A DNA stretch of 64,000 nucleotides from Lichenostomus cassidix (taxonomy: Eukaryota > Chordata > Aves > Passeriformes > Meliphagidae): assembly GCA_008360975.2 (NCBI GenBank), contig CM039183.1:35889850-35953849 (forward strand). The letters are read 5' to 3'. The notes under the pieces are model-generated. The model was not told the origin of the DNA and ran no database searches. It was given only the letters and a program-made list of their open reading frames with translations. Made by a program: the position numbers and the translations under genes. Of the stretch, positions 37,264-49,708 are shown piece after piece; position 1 is the stretch's first letter, and every line of letters begins with the position of its first letter.

Positions 37264-37343
37264 CCTTTCTATCTCCTGAGGTATATCCTTAAGGCATTCT
37301 ATGCAAATGAGCTGATGGCAATTAGGGTAGCACGAGCCAAATT
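37264..37343 (-). other. Exon-like segment with acceptor and strong donor (possible cryptic exon)
   Basis: On the minus strand 'tcctgaatacag' ends a fairly pyrimidine-rich stretch and could act as an acceptor. Eighty nt later AGG|GTGAGT is a near-perfect donor. Read with one borrowed base, the segment encodes EFGSCYPNCHQLICIECL then KDIPQEIER, with a Cys-rich C-x3-C-x5-C-x2-C pattern. It matches no parkin exon and no domain I recognise. At 80 nt it would shift the parkin frame if included. It may be a pseudoexon, an alternative exon or chance. Confidence 0.25.
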
Positions 37344-38932
37344 CTGTATTCAGGACCCACACAGAAAGCAGATAATTAATCAAGGGGGGGAAAAAAGGAA
37401 GAAACTTTGCTTTTCTTTATATATTATTCAGATATAACTGAGCCTGAGGAGATTATTAATTAATGTATAATCCCCACTACTTGAGCATTCATGTCTGTGG
37501 TTCTATTCTGTTGCTAGTAACAATACTTTGGCTTTTTTTTTGGGGAAGTTTCTTCTTTGCACAAATCAAAGGAGAGAGAAACATACCAATTGGTCACTGA
37601 TAAATAAAAATGTATCATTTTTCTTGAAAGAATTCCAATCTGGTGGGTAAAATGTTGTAATCTTTTGTCTTTTCCCCTCAAAATTCAAATTCCTTTGCCA
37701 TTGGGAAATTAGTGTGAAGAAAAGAGAAAATAGCCATGGTTAGTGTATGACCCTGTTGTATTTTTATTCTTTGGCTTCAAAGGTAAGCTAGCAGCTCACA
37801 CAGGAAACAAAGAAAGGTTGCTTTTGCAAACTGTCTTAAAAGCACTCAACAATAATAACCCCAAATCACTACAGCTCCCAGTTGTCTTACTGCAGTATTT
37901 GGGGGCTATTACTGTAGCTTTTTGATAAATAAGGATCATTAGAAAACCTGGTTTCGAGTCTTCTGATGTCTTACTTTTATGTAGTATGTGTACTTCAACT
38001 GTGTGTCACATTCTCTTTCTGATTTCAATCTCATTTTTGGATACATAGGAGGTTGGAATTTTTCTATAAGCAGCAAAACAAAAAGAGGCAAAGCATGCCT
38101 GCTTGTACTGAAGTGGCAAAATCACATTTGTCAAATAGAGATGGACTTTAATTTGCTCCTGTAAGTTGTGATATTTGTTATTTTCCCACTGGAGAATCAA
38201 GTGTGCATCATTTTTCTCAGCTGCTTTATGAGAAAATTGTAGTTCATGAAAACCTGGTAGGTATTAACAGGAAAAGAATGCAATTTGACTTACAGTTCAA
38301 GTTATCTCTATTTCCTATTAACAGAGAGTGCTATGTTTTTAAATTAAAAATGGTCCAGAGCTACAAAATTCCAGGATTGTATCAACATTTTGTTTGATCT
38401 CAAGTTCGAGGAACAAGTTGGAAATTAATCCCATGCTTAGGTTCAGCTCATTTCATACAGCCTCTGCTTGTGGACTCTAGCTCTTGAAGAGTCAGTGTCC
38501 ACTTTCAGGAGTTTGTCAAATGATCATCGCTTGTAAAGATAAGATTCAAAAGTCAGAATTAACAACTATTAGCCCTAGCTGATCCACTGTCCTGGATGCT
38601 TGACCTAACTATCTACCTGTCTGGTCAGTACACACATACACACCCCAGCAGAATTACCTGACAGCACCTGTTCTTGATGAGACACATACAAGCTTCCAAA
38701 GGGAAACAACTTTACAAGATGCAAACCCATGATCATCTGTTTTTATAGTGTGTATATACCACCAACACTATTCATATGACAATAGATTAAAAAAAAGGAA
38801 TTTCCCTCGAAGTCAAGAAATAATGCCCACATTTGCTATTTTTTTGAAAAAATCTTCCTCTAAAGAAAAGGAATTTCTCTGATTTTTGACAGATGCCAGT
38901 GCTGCTGTGGGATCCAATGAGATGTTTTGTCT

Positions 38933-39054
38933 TGCATAATGACTGCTAAAGATATATACACATGGCATTACACAAGGAATTAAGATGCATAATTGCATAA
39001 TGACTGCTAAGGATGCATACACATAGCATTACACAAGGAATTAAGATGTATAAT
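38933..39054 (+). repeat. 61-bp tandem duplication (two copies)
   Basis: Copy 1 (38933-38993) and copy 2 (38994-39054) both begin 'tgcataatgactgctaa' and end 'aagatgcataat' or 'aagatgtataat'. They differ at about five positions, so the duplication is not recent but is far younger than the old LINE and SINE remnants. It abuts the hairpin at 39053-39119. Confidence 0.95.
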
Positions 39055-39119
39055 TCTTAATGAGAGCTATGTCTAATGCCTGAGAGTAGCAGGCTAGACA
39101 TTAGGCCCCCATTAAGAAT
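39053..39119. other. Interrupted hairpin, about 67 nt
   Basis: Outer arms 'attcttaatg' (39053-39062) and 'cattaagaat' (39110-39119) are exact reverse complements. Inside, 'gtcta' (39071-39075) pairs with 'tagac' (39095-39099), and 'cctg' (39079-39082) pairs with 'cagg' (39090-39093). The layout resembles a decayed MITE-like or snapback element, but I do not recognise a family and see no clear target-site duplication. Confidence 0.6.
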
Positions 39120-40282
39120 AGGCTTAATTTAAAGCATTTGAACAGTCTCACTCAAATTGATCTAAAGTATAAGTGGATGTTTAAGCAAATTTTTTCATTA
39201 GGTCGTTACTCCTAATGCACAGCAAATTTATTTAATTCAGATTTTTCTAAGAGCTTATGTTAGAAATATATAAAGCCAAGCAACTAAAATAGATGATTAC
39301 CTATATGAAGCCTTCCCAATATGTCATTTTTTTACGCCTGATAATTGACGGGTCAACCTACAGCAAGTCTTTGTAAATCTTGTTTTATTAGTGTCTTCTC
39401 TACTGAATTTCTTTCTTACAGAAAAAAAAAAAAAAAGACATTTTGGCAGTATTGGTGCTTCTGTTGGGCCATCTCAGTCCACTAGCAGCTCTGCACTCAA
39501 AATGTGTCCACACCTGTACAGGTTTTCAAAGGAAACCAGTGTTATGCCTATCCCTTTCTTAACTTTGGTTGAGTGCCTTCCCATTAAAAACATCTGATAT
39601 AGGATGGATGCACACCTGAACACTGAATTGTAGACAATGGGAGAGCTATAAACTTATAAAAGTAGCACTTCTGTTAAGACCCTGACAGTATAGGTGTCCA
39701 TGAGCCACAGAAACCTTGAGGCTTAACAGGAGGTGTGGTACTCTGAGATAACAAATGCCTTGTGGGTGCTGAGGAGTGTGAGGCAGAGGCAAATGCTTTT
39801 AGTGACCTGCCAGTGTTATCTTGCAGCAGCATATACACCTTGGAATATCCTATGAAATTATAAAATAGCCCCAAACTCACAGAAAATTATTATTACTTTT
39901 TAAAAAAATTTAACAACTAAACAAAAGAAATGAGGTGCAGAATAATTAAATGGCCACTAAAGAGCAAATAGCTTATGAAATGTTTCATTTCTGGACTGCT
40001 GAGGAGAACAATAGGCAGGGACACAGGTGAATGAAATAAAATGTCATGTACATCCTTCATGCTACTCAAGCATAGCAATTTTCCCAAAAGATCCTTCAAT
40101 AAAACAAAAATGAAATAATGGAAGAGATAGTTCAGAAAGACTTTTTCTTTTTTTCATGCACCTTAATATTTCTCAAGACACACTTCTATTTATAATTTTG
40201 ACCTGCATTTGAAATGCCATAGTTACTCTACTGCATCATACCACAGCCCTGAATAGACTCACATTTTGCAGCCTGCAATTTA

Positions 40283-40309
40283 ATATATATATATATATAT
40301 ATATATATT
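40283..40309. repeat. AT dinucleotide microsatellite
   Basis: About 13 AT units, followed by an interrupted GTATGTATAT tail to about 40328. Confidence 0.95.
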
Positions 40310-42379
40310 TGTATGTATATATGTATCTGTAACTAGAATAAATCAATGCTTCCAATTAAACAAAATGTAGTGGGCTAAAGTTTTCTAGAAAATATGTAAT
40401 CTTTTTCTAAAGGATTTTTACAAACCAATAGTCATCACTATCCACTTATCAAACAACAATAAGTAATGTATTCATTTGCTTAGAAGTCTTGCAACCCTAT
40501 AGGATGTTTTAGCAAGGACCAGGGACTACTCTGGATTTACAGTGTTTTGCTTTTGCACTTAAGGGGAAAAAGAAAAAAAAGCCTATTCAGCTACATGGGA
40601 TTAAATACTAAGAGATATTAAACTAGCAAATTTCAGTTCCCTTTTGAAGAAACCTTTCAATAATGTCATTAGCAGAGTTTCTGAATTATACTCTTTGAAA
40701 ACAGAAAATACTTCCTAATTTTGTTGGACAATCAATTATAGATAAGATAGATAGGAAACTTGTCCAGACCATCGCAATACCTGTCCTCTTTGTCCTGTGA
40801 GTAAATATTGGTTTTGGCTGGCATAACTGTCCAAATATTGATTGCAAATCAACTTTTAAAAATATCTCTGTAGATGACTTAGTGTCCTCTTGAAGCAGTG
40901 GGTTCCACACTAGTGAATTGCTTCACATTGAAGACTGAATTTCTCTTGTGGGGTTTTTTTTTTCCCTGTGAGTAATGGTCATATAAAATCCATACACAGG
41001 ACTAAAATACAGCTTTGATACAAAAGCAGATGAATGATTGAATACCTCAAAATTCAAGCAGCATAACATCAAGACTTTAGATTGTAAGAATTTCTTAAGA
41101 GCTTATTTTAGTTGTAAAGATACATTATAAATCCGCACCTGATATTTCTCTAATTATTTCACATGATATTATTTATGTCATCAATATGGCATATGCTGAG
41201 ATGTAGTATACTGTTCTGTATACTGTCTACTGTTCAAGGCAAGACCTCTGGAGACAGTTAATATCTTTAGCTGGACCAGTCAATACAGCTGGAATATTGA
41301 GCAGGTCTGTTGGATATATCCAGTCTTTTTCAGCTTGATCCAAACCCTAAAACTTCTCTGTTTTAAGAGTTCTCTGGAATGAAAGAAATTAGGAAAGCTT
41401 TTCTATGAGCATTAGCAATCAAGAAGATAGTTTTGCAGACATTTGTATAATGAGTTTGAGAGATGATATGGATTTTCTGATGTTTAATCAGGCTTGAGGT
41501 TATAATGCAGCTCAGGACACTTGAAAGTTCTCTTTTTCTATTCCATCCCACTGCCTATTAATGAAATTTGTGGAAATATGTCTGATAACATACAGTTAAA
41601 ATTCACCCCATAGGTTACCAAGTTACTAAGGGGGCGTGAAAAATCAGCAAAGACACAGAAACAGTGCAGTTCCATGAGACTTATTTCCATACAAAAAGAG
41701 GATAAAAAAAGTGAGCTCATCTCACACTCTGACAGGCAAAGTTGGCTGATAAAGAGGGAACAGGAACATGGAGCAGATACAGAGTGATGAACACAGGGTA
41801 AGGACTTACAGAGTAGAGAACAGAGTGACATATTCCATTGTTAAATCTGCTCCTCTTTGTGCTCTATATATCATTTTCTTTCGTGCTCTGTAAGTCTCTA
41901 TCCTTTTTTCTGCTGTGTGTTCTGAAAGGAAGAGAGATATCTTTTAAAAGCCTCAATAGGTTTTTGGTAACCTATTTCATGTGATCATTAGCCTTCATTA
42001 TGTTTCCATCATCTGATTTTCACATTACTTACCTTCATTTTTTGCTCTCTCTGACTCTGAAAAAAGAAATGCACCTATATCCAGGTTAGCTTTTTGTATG
42101 CTAAACCCAAACACTTTCAATAGATTACTCTAAAGGTGTTCTTTTTTTTCTTTTTTCTTTTTTTTCCCATGGAAAGAAAACTTCATATTCTAACATTTCA
42201 GTGCTTAACTATTTGAAACTTGTCATCATTTTGGTTGCTCTGCTTTGTTCCTTTGTTTCAAGAGCAATTACACCCGGAGGCACAGGACACAATAGGAGTT
42301 ACAGCATTTTTGATGCAATGTAAGTGGTGTCTTATGTAACAAGGCCGTCCCCTCCTAGGCTTTGCTTCACTTTGTTTAC

Positions 42380-42485
42380 CCCAGCAATACAATCCAGCAT
42401 CTGATTTGCTTTCAGCACTGCAGCTGTTCTTTAGTCCAAAGGCTTTAGGGACTTTTCTATAAACAACTCCCAAATCTCTCTTGTA
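42380..42485 (-). mobile_element. Ancient CR1/L2-like LINE reverse-transcriptase fragment
   Basis: The minus strand reads YKRDLGVVYRKVP in one frame, then, after a one-base shift, KPLD, a stop, and RTAAVLKANQMLDCIA. This reproduces the vertebrate non-LTR RT C-terminal pattern DLGV(I/V)-x(n)-(A/S)AAxxKANxxLGxI seen in CR1 and L2/L3 elements. Only about 105 bp is clear, and degraded sequence may continue down to about 42250. It is in sense with PRKN. Confidence 0.65.
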
Positions 42486-45400
42486 TCAAATAATCCCCAT
42501 TCTGTTCTGAGAAGGATTTTTTTTTGTGAGTGCTGATTAACAAGGTAGCTGAGTAGAAGTTGCTTCCTTTCAACCTTCCTGCTGATTCATTCATGATAAG
42601 ACCCCAAACACAGTCCTTGCAACACAACTGCTATTTCCAAGAGAGAGAATTTTGATGTCATAAACAAACATGAGCTCATGGACAAAACCTATCAAGAAAA
42701 AGCCAGAAGAAAGCTAAATATAGGCTCATTCTCATGCCATTATCAGCTAGTGGTAATTCATGAATCATCTATGTCTATTTAAGACTATGAGAGCTCATAA
42801 CTAATGTTGATCTTCCCCCAGAGATGACAAAACAATAACATTTTAAAGGTATTTGTTTTATGGTTTCTTGATTAATGAGGCTTTGAGATGATTCACTACT
42901 ACATTCACTGCAGCAGAGGGTATTGGCAAGTACGCATGATGCAAGGGCAAACAGATTGACACATCAAACATAACCCATTTACCACAGACACAAAATGCAC
43001 AGCAAATAATATCTAAGGACAGAGCTTTGGAATGATTACCGTATTACGAGTACAACAGAGGGTACAAACACATCCTTTGTTTGTAGCTGGCTCTGTAGTG
43101 ACAGCAACTGAGTGGTTTTGCTAAGAAAGTCCAGAACAGAGAAGAGCAGAGCTACATTTTGCCTTGCTGTGGCTGCTGCCCTCTGGGTCCTGTGCTGCAC
43201 TCCCAGGGGAGCAGGAACTTGCTTGTTCCCCCAGTGCAAATGGACGCAGGGGAAACTCTGGGAGCATGGAGGGGAACAGAGAGTGGGAGCTGGCAGCCAG
43301 GACATGAACATAGGGTGGGAATCTCCCAGGAGGCACTGCCCACTTGGGTGAAGAAGGGAGTAAATTCACAGCTAAGTTGTCACAGATAGCTGAAGAGTTC
43401 TTTAAGATCAGGAGGACTCTCTGGAAGTTTGTTGCAGCCTACAAAGCCACTAAGAGTTGATGGGCTGGGAAGCAAAATGGAAGTAAAGGCACATTTGTAA
43501 TGACATGCTGAAAGATTTATCTTTTCCCAGACATATTTATTTATTTTCTTGGCTCCTGACTTTTGTATATTTAAAATCATTGCATCATTCTAGTTCAGTA
43601 CATGGGATATAAATATGCATATATAGTTCTGAGTAAGCATGTGTGTATACATACATATGTAGAGAGTACATGTAGTATCTGCTTTGGTATGTTTTTAATA
43701 AAATCGGTCACCAGAAGTGGAGAGTTCTTTCCTGTTGTTTTTGCAACATGCTTTTCTTTTAAAGAAAAAGTGGGCCAGTTCAGCTTTACAGCTTCTGGAT
43801 AGTTGGAGGTCCAGCTATAATATACTGTAAGAATTCATTACTGTCCATTTAGGGTAAATACCTGTTGGGTTCAGAAGATAAGTAAATTAGAACTCTTCTC
43901 TGTAATTACTGTTTTATAATGATTAATCTTCACTGTGTTTGTCTTTCAATCTCTTTATGTGAATCATGTTTAAGTAAATAAATGAATTTTAGTGAAATGA
44001 AATCTAATCACAGGGGAGAGGTTTTCATATCTTCTGAACATGAAGCCATTTATTAAAACTGACTTAACCTCTAGGATTACACAATCCCTTTGGGTGTATG
44101 TTTGGAAAGGGGTTTGTGAAGGGAATCCTGTGGCTAAAAGTATAGCAGACACAGATGAGATCCACCTGCAAAAAACTGAGAGTGAGATGCCCTGCAGCAG
44201 ATCTCACCCAGGGTCCAAAGCACGTCCAGTTCTGTCTCCCACATGAGCTTCCCCATTTCAGTGATATAAGTCTTCAGAGGTCCAAAGACTTACTGATGAG
44301 AGAGAAGTATGAGAGGAAGTCCAGGCAAAAGAAAGGTTTCAGCCTCCTGACTGTGCAGACATCCTCATCCCAACATTTATCAGTCTTTCAGAAGTGTAGC
44401 TGGGTTCCCAGTAAAGGACTGTAAAAAGGTAGTACCTTCAAATGCTTTTCTACTCTACTTTTTCTATACAAAGGAACTGTTGGTATGTACTTCAGGCTAG
44501 ATCCAATAAAGGATGTGGGTGCACAGAAGTTAGATACTGCAGTATTTAATGTCTTAGAATGAAATACAGACACTTGCACAGCTACGGCAATCTGATTTAG
44601 GTGTTTAGAGCAGCATAGAGCTGCTGGCAGATAGATATATTGTTTGCCCACAGGGGCTGTGCAGGGTCCACAAAGGGGCTGGGACAGGGGTGCTGCAGAG
44701 CTAGGTGCCACCCAGAGAGGCTGGATGAACTGCCCAGAGTGGGAGCACAATAACACTGCCTGCAATTCACTGTCACACAGATTTAGAGTTGGGCATTATT
44801 GTGGTTCTGGTACCAGGGCAGTGGTGCTGGTACTACTACTGTCCCTCACTGCTGCCAAGGTCCAGCAGTAAGAACTTGCTGGGGAGTAGAGCCAAAAATG
44901 AGCTCCTAGTGCATGACAGCCATGCCAGCTGGTTGCAGGAGCTACGGTGAGCTGACACACCCTGCAGCTTATGGTGTTGAGGGTCATGCCAATGCCAGGA
45001 GTAACTCAAAAGGGAAAGCATGCCTCCTTTACAACTTCATTTGCACTAAACTGCATTTGCTGTGATGCCCCTGCTGGAGAAGCAGCTCAGAAACTCATTC
45101 CTCATATATGAGATGCTGACTACATAGAAATAGATCTGGCACCACATTAAGCAATGTAAAACTATATATGGAATGAGAATTTAAAATCAGGTTTAAAATG
45201 CAGGGTTTCAAAACCAATTCTTCTTCCCAGTCTGTTATAAATTATACAGCCTTCAGTATAAGCTTAAAGAAACAGCAGATCTTGACAGCAGTTAACCTCT
45301 TTTTTCATTACTGGGGCTCTTCCAGTTCCTTCAGATCAATAACCTTCCTATGTATCTTTATAAATTTGAATAGCAGAAGTTGACCCCATCTTGCTTTTCT

Positions 45401-48400
45401 GCTGAAAAGTAGAATCAAAAAGTATTTTAATGGATATTTGAAACAGAGATTAAATTCTCTCTTACTTATACCATGAACAAAAGGCAAGAGAGAATGCTAT
45501 ATAACTTGGTACAGTTTTTACCCCTGAATTTCTTCAGCTGACAGCTATTTTTGTAATTTCTTTTTACATTGCTTTTTGCAATCCTGGGAGCTTTTTAATA
45601 TGAATTGACTAGGTTAAAAGGTGCCTACATTTCATAACCTATTAAAAACAATACTCCTTTTCACTTTATAAAATTGACATTGTTTTTACATTTTGCCATT
45701 TCTTTTAGAAACAGCCAGGGTAATTAAATGAGGCAATCCACATCTGCTCTCCTACCCAGTAAATTTCAAACTAAATTTTAATTCAAGATATTTTATACCA
45801 ACATGGAGCTTTTCCTTCTGTGCTGTAAGGACTAATGTGGAACTTAAAGCAAACAGAATGCTCACTGATCAATGGATATTTTAAAACAACAAATGCACAA
45901 GGGAAAATGTATATTGATTTTAAGTTACTTCACAGATTGATTTTACATTTATAATCTGAGCAAATTTAATCTGATAATTTCCTTTTAAAATTAAGTTATA
46001 CTTTATATGAGTATTTTCTAAGTAGATACATCTCAAATGGAGGAAACCAGGCTAGTTATGTATGTATGCCCTGTCATCTTTTTAAGGGTTTTGTAGAAAC
46101 TTTGTCACAGTGGATAGAATTATAAAAAGCCTATTTCCCAAGCCAGCTAACACTTGTATACATCATTAACTATAAATATAGGTAAATGTACTTCAGCTGA
46201 ATGTATTAACTACTCAGATAGCTAAGTAAAAATGCAAGTTGCTACTGAATAATTTACAACTTGATTACTTTTTAGATGATGACAAGAAAACAAATGCAAT
46301 ACTTTTGTCTCCTTTAACTATTAAAAAAAAAAAAAAATCCATCATATCTTTCCAAAGACAACAGAGGAGTTTTTGATAAGATGCTGAAAGAGTCAGACAA
46401 CATATACAGATTTGCAACTAAATTTGGTTTACCAGCAGGGCTTCTTTTATGAGTGGAAGCCATTATGACTGCTACATCTATTTTTGGAGCTCTGTGCTTC
46501 TTTCTGCAAGTAACATAGCCATGGAACTACGGCTGTTATTGTTTATTATTAATGTTATTAATTCTGTTGAAATAATAATGCTCTAGCATCAGTTGTTGAA
46601 CTAGTACCTTCATAATAATCTCCAGGGAAGCTAACAGTGGCCTGAAACACCCATATCATTGCTGTCTGAAGAGTGGAAACTGGAGGAGCACTGACTTCTC
46701 CTTCTGGTTCAGCTTTTAACTGCTGTCTCCAGCAAGACACAACTCCAGAATCTTATACCTTGAATTGCTGAATGACTCTGGGAAGTGCTTCAGAAACTTC
46801 TGAAAGTGCAAACTGAAATCCTTCATGTGGTGGGTCAGACATCCCTTTAATTTCTACTTGTGCCACTGGCGCTCAGTCTCCCCTTTCCAGGGATTCCTAT
46901 CACTCTGCCCATAAAAATGTGAATATCCCAGCGAAGGACCCATGCAGCGAAGCACTTCCTAATGCTTGAAAGACGGAGTGGAGCACTGCAGATTTCAGGA
47001 AGCACATGGGAACATCTGCGTCCTGCTGAGAGCAGAGAGAGCAGAACCTCCCTCTGCTTGGCACAGGCCCTGGGGCTGCCTGAGGCACCTCGTGGTTGAG
47101 CTGCCATGGACGGGGTGATCACTTAGCAGCTTTTATAAGAAAGCTGTCACTAGTGCCAAAATGGAGCCCACTGTAACCTAGGAAACTGCTGTGAAATAAC
47201 CACAGAGCAACTGAGTACAACTGCTGCACATCAGCACAGACATCAACATCTGGAAATTGCCCTTTAAGCTACCAAAAAGCCAGGGTTTCTCACTAATGAG
47301 CTTTTAAAGGGGCTATCTAAGAGCTGGGTGCTTGGCCCATGGCTGCTCAGTGGAGAGCAGGAGGATTCGCTGTCTTCCAAAAATGGGGCTCCAGTGGAAA
47401 CATGACAGCAGCTCTAATTCAGGGTCTTGGACATATTTTCGTCTTACTTGTGAGGCTTACAAGAAGTTTTTCAAAAATTATACTACAAGATATGCATTCC
47501 ATACAACCTTAGAAAAAGCCCTTGACCCTGAAAGAACATGTTAAATGGAAGAGCTGTAAGAGAAACAATGGTATATGCAGGCTGCATTCAAAAGAAATGT
47601 CTGTAATACAGTTTGTACACCTTTAAGCAAATCTCCTTACCTTCAGATAACGTTTTTTTTTTTTTTGGTTGGTTGGTTGTTTTTTCTTTTTGGTCGCTTG
47701 TTAGTTTGGTCTTTTTCCCCCAAATGCAATTAGTTCTGCAGTTTAAAGCTTTAGGATGTTCCCTGAGAGCACACCACCCACCACCCCTGCCCCCAATTTC
47801 AGACTCCCCCACCTGCTACTCATCTCAGTAGTCCTGTTAATCACAGAATCACAGAATTAACAGAAGTGTTAAAAAATTCAGAAGCACTTCACAGCACTAA
47901 GAAGGACTTAGTACCTTTTGGATAGAAATATCCTGATGCTCAAGATCAGAAAAGCTGTAAATTCTTTAATGTCATCAAGCAATACTGAAGCTATATACCT
48001 TCGTCACATGCAAACTCTGTTCCACAGCTAATCTTTCTTTGACTCCTGTGTTTCCTAACCAGCAAAAGCCTTTTGGAAACACAAAAAATTCTGGAAACAC
48101 CACTTATGAATGTGATTATTTCTTCAATCATCAGGAATGGATCCTATGATTGCCTATCCCACAATGATAGAGACCAGAATCTGTACTTGCCTTTGCAAGG
48201 CCACGCCTTTCACATTTTTCTCAGTGTCTTTGCCCTTCTTCCCAAGGTGCAAAATGCTAGTGTCCTGTGTACATATTTGTTTGAAATATATAAACCACAG
48301 ACATTTGAATTACAATGACTACAACCAGAAAAACAGACATTGAAGATTTCTTACAACCAAATGAAGCACAGGTTTTTATAAGATTAACAGAAAACTGTGG

Positions 48401-49692
48401 CAAAATTCTTTAGTTGTCAAAGACTACACTATACATGGGCTGTGAATGAATGGATTTCAGTTCTAAATTCAGACACTCTTTCCATTCAGAGAAAATTAAA
48501 ATTATTCTGAAAAGGACAAATATCGAGTATCACTCTCTTTCTAAAATTATCTGACAGCTTCACTGGTTAATGACATACAGCCTGTCATTCCTTCAAAAAG
48601 CTGTGAAAACCACAGGTGCTGTGTCAGAAATGCATCGTTCTCATAATTAATAAAACCATAGGGATGGAGCAGGCTTTATCAGAAGCAATATCAACATACT
48701 CAAGGCCTTGGATCCTGCCCACTTTTGATACATTGCCAGCGACTCTGACTAAGAAGATAAGTGTACATATTAACTATGCCTGTGCAGCCGAGTCGAGGCT
48801 CTATATGCTAATATGACATTTTCTTAACTTTTGACTTCCAAGCTCTTCATCCATAATATTTTTGTAACAGATTTTGAAAAGGAACTTATTTATCTATGGA
48901 AAAGCTAATGTCCTTTCAGGGTCTTGGTTATGACTACTTACTCTTCTGAAGCTATACAGTATCAAGAGAGCTTAGCTATAAGTGTTGAGGATCACAAACT
49001 AATATGTAGAAATAATCTATAAAATGAATTTTCTTTTGCATACAAAGAAAATGGTTCTATTGCTTAGTATATCAAGCTGTATTTGTGACTGGAAGTATCT
49101 ACATCATAAATTCAACACAAGCCTCTTTTCAGTGCCATGCACCAGCTACATTTGTCCATGAGTGTTTTTTAACTATAATTTGACCAAAGGCTTTAAATAA
49201 ATTCAGTACAAATGTGGTTCCTCTCAAAATGCCCATGTCTTTGCACTATTGTAGCCAGACACAAAACAAAATGCTGCCTATTGGTTCAAATGAAGGGAAG
49301 AAGAATATACATAGAAACTTCCCTCTTTGCTTTGTAAAATTCATGCATCTTTTACAATGGATACTTCAGACTGCTTGCAACTTAGATGCAAAATGTGACA
49401 TGCCAGCTACCAGCCATGCAGGGGACATCCTCATCTTCCAATGCTCTGAATGTGGGTCAGCTTTCATAGAAAAATTCTATTCTATTCAATGTCAGATTAT
49501 GCAAAATGCAGATTGAAGCATAAATAGCAGCTTATCTGAATGAAAAGGAAGAGATCCTCCTTCATGACACTCATTTCTATTTCTGCTTATCAGTTTATGT
49601 CTCTGTTCTGAGCATTTCATTTTTCCACGTGCTGGACTGATTCTGAAGCACTTCCTAAGCCAGTCCTGCCTGGCAGGGACACATCAAGGTGA

Positions 49693-49708
49693 CCCTGTCT
49701 AGACAGGG
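49693..49708. promoter_or_regulatory. Perfect 16-bp palindrome containing SMAD-type site GTCTAGAC
   Basis: The sequence 'ccctgtctagacaggg' is its own reverse complement, and its core GTCTAGAC is the palindromic SMAD3/SMAD4-binding element. A second small inverted repeat (cctgcc-t-ggcagg, 49665-49677) lies 15 bp upstream. Binding or enhancer activity is only inferred. Confidence 0.35.

Noticed and set aside
43030..43380. GC-richer segment with open frames on both strands
   Set aside because: The open frames overlap on opposite strands and match no family; no splice boundaries consistent with a PRKN exon.
44640..44730. Gly/Cys-codon-rich stretch considered as parkin exon 9
   Set aside because: The reverse complement does not contain the NRYQQY or GCGAGLLPEP-type blocks, so it is not exon 9.
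46840..47120. Locally GC-richer segment in intron 9 with overlapping open frames
   Set aside because: CpG density is modest, and neither strand gives a recognised protein or repeat; I checked it for parkin exon 9 and found no match.
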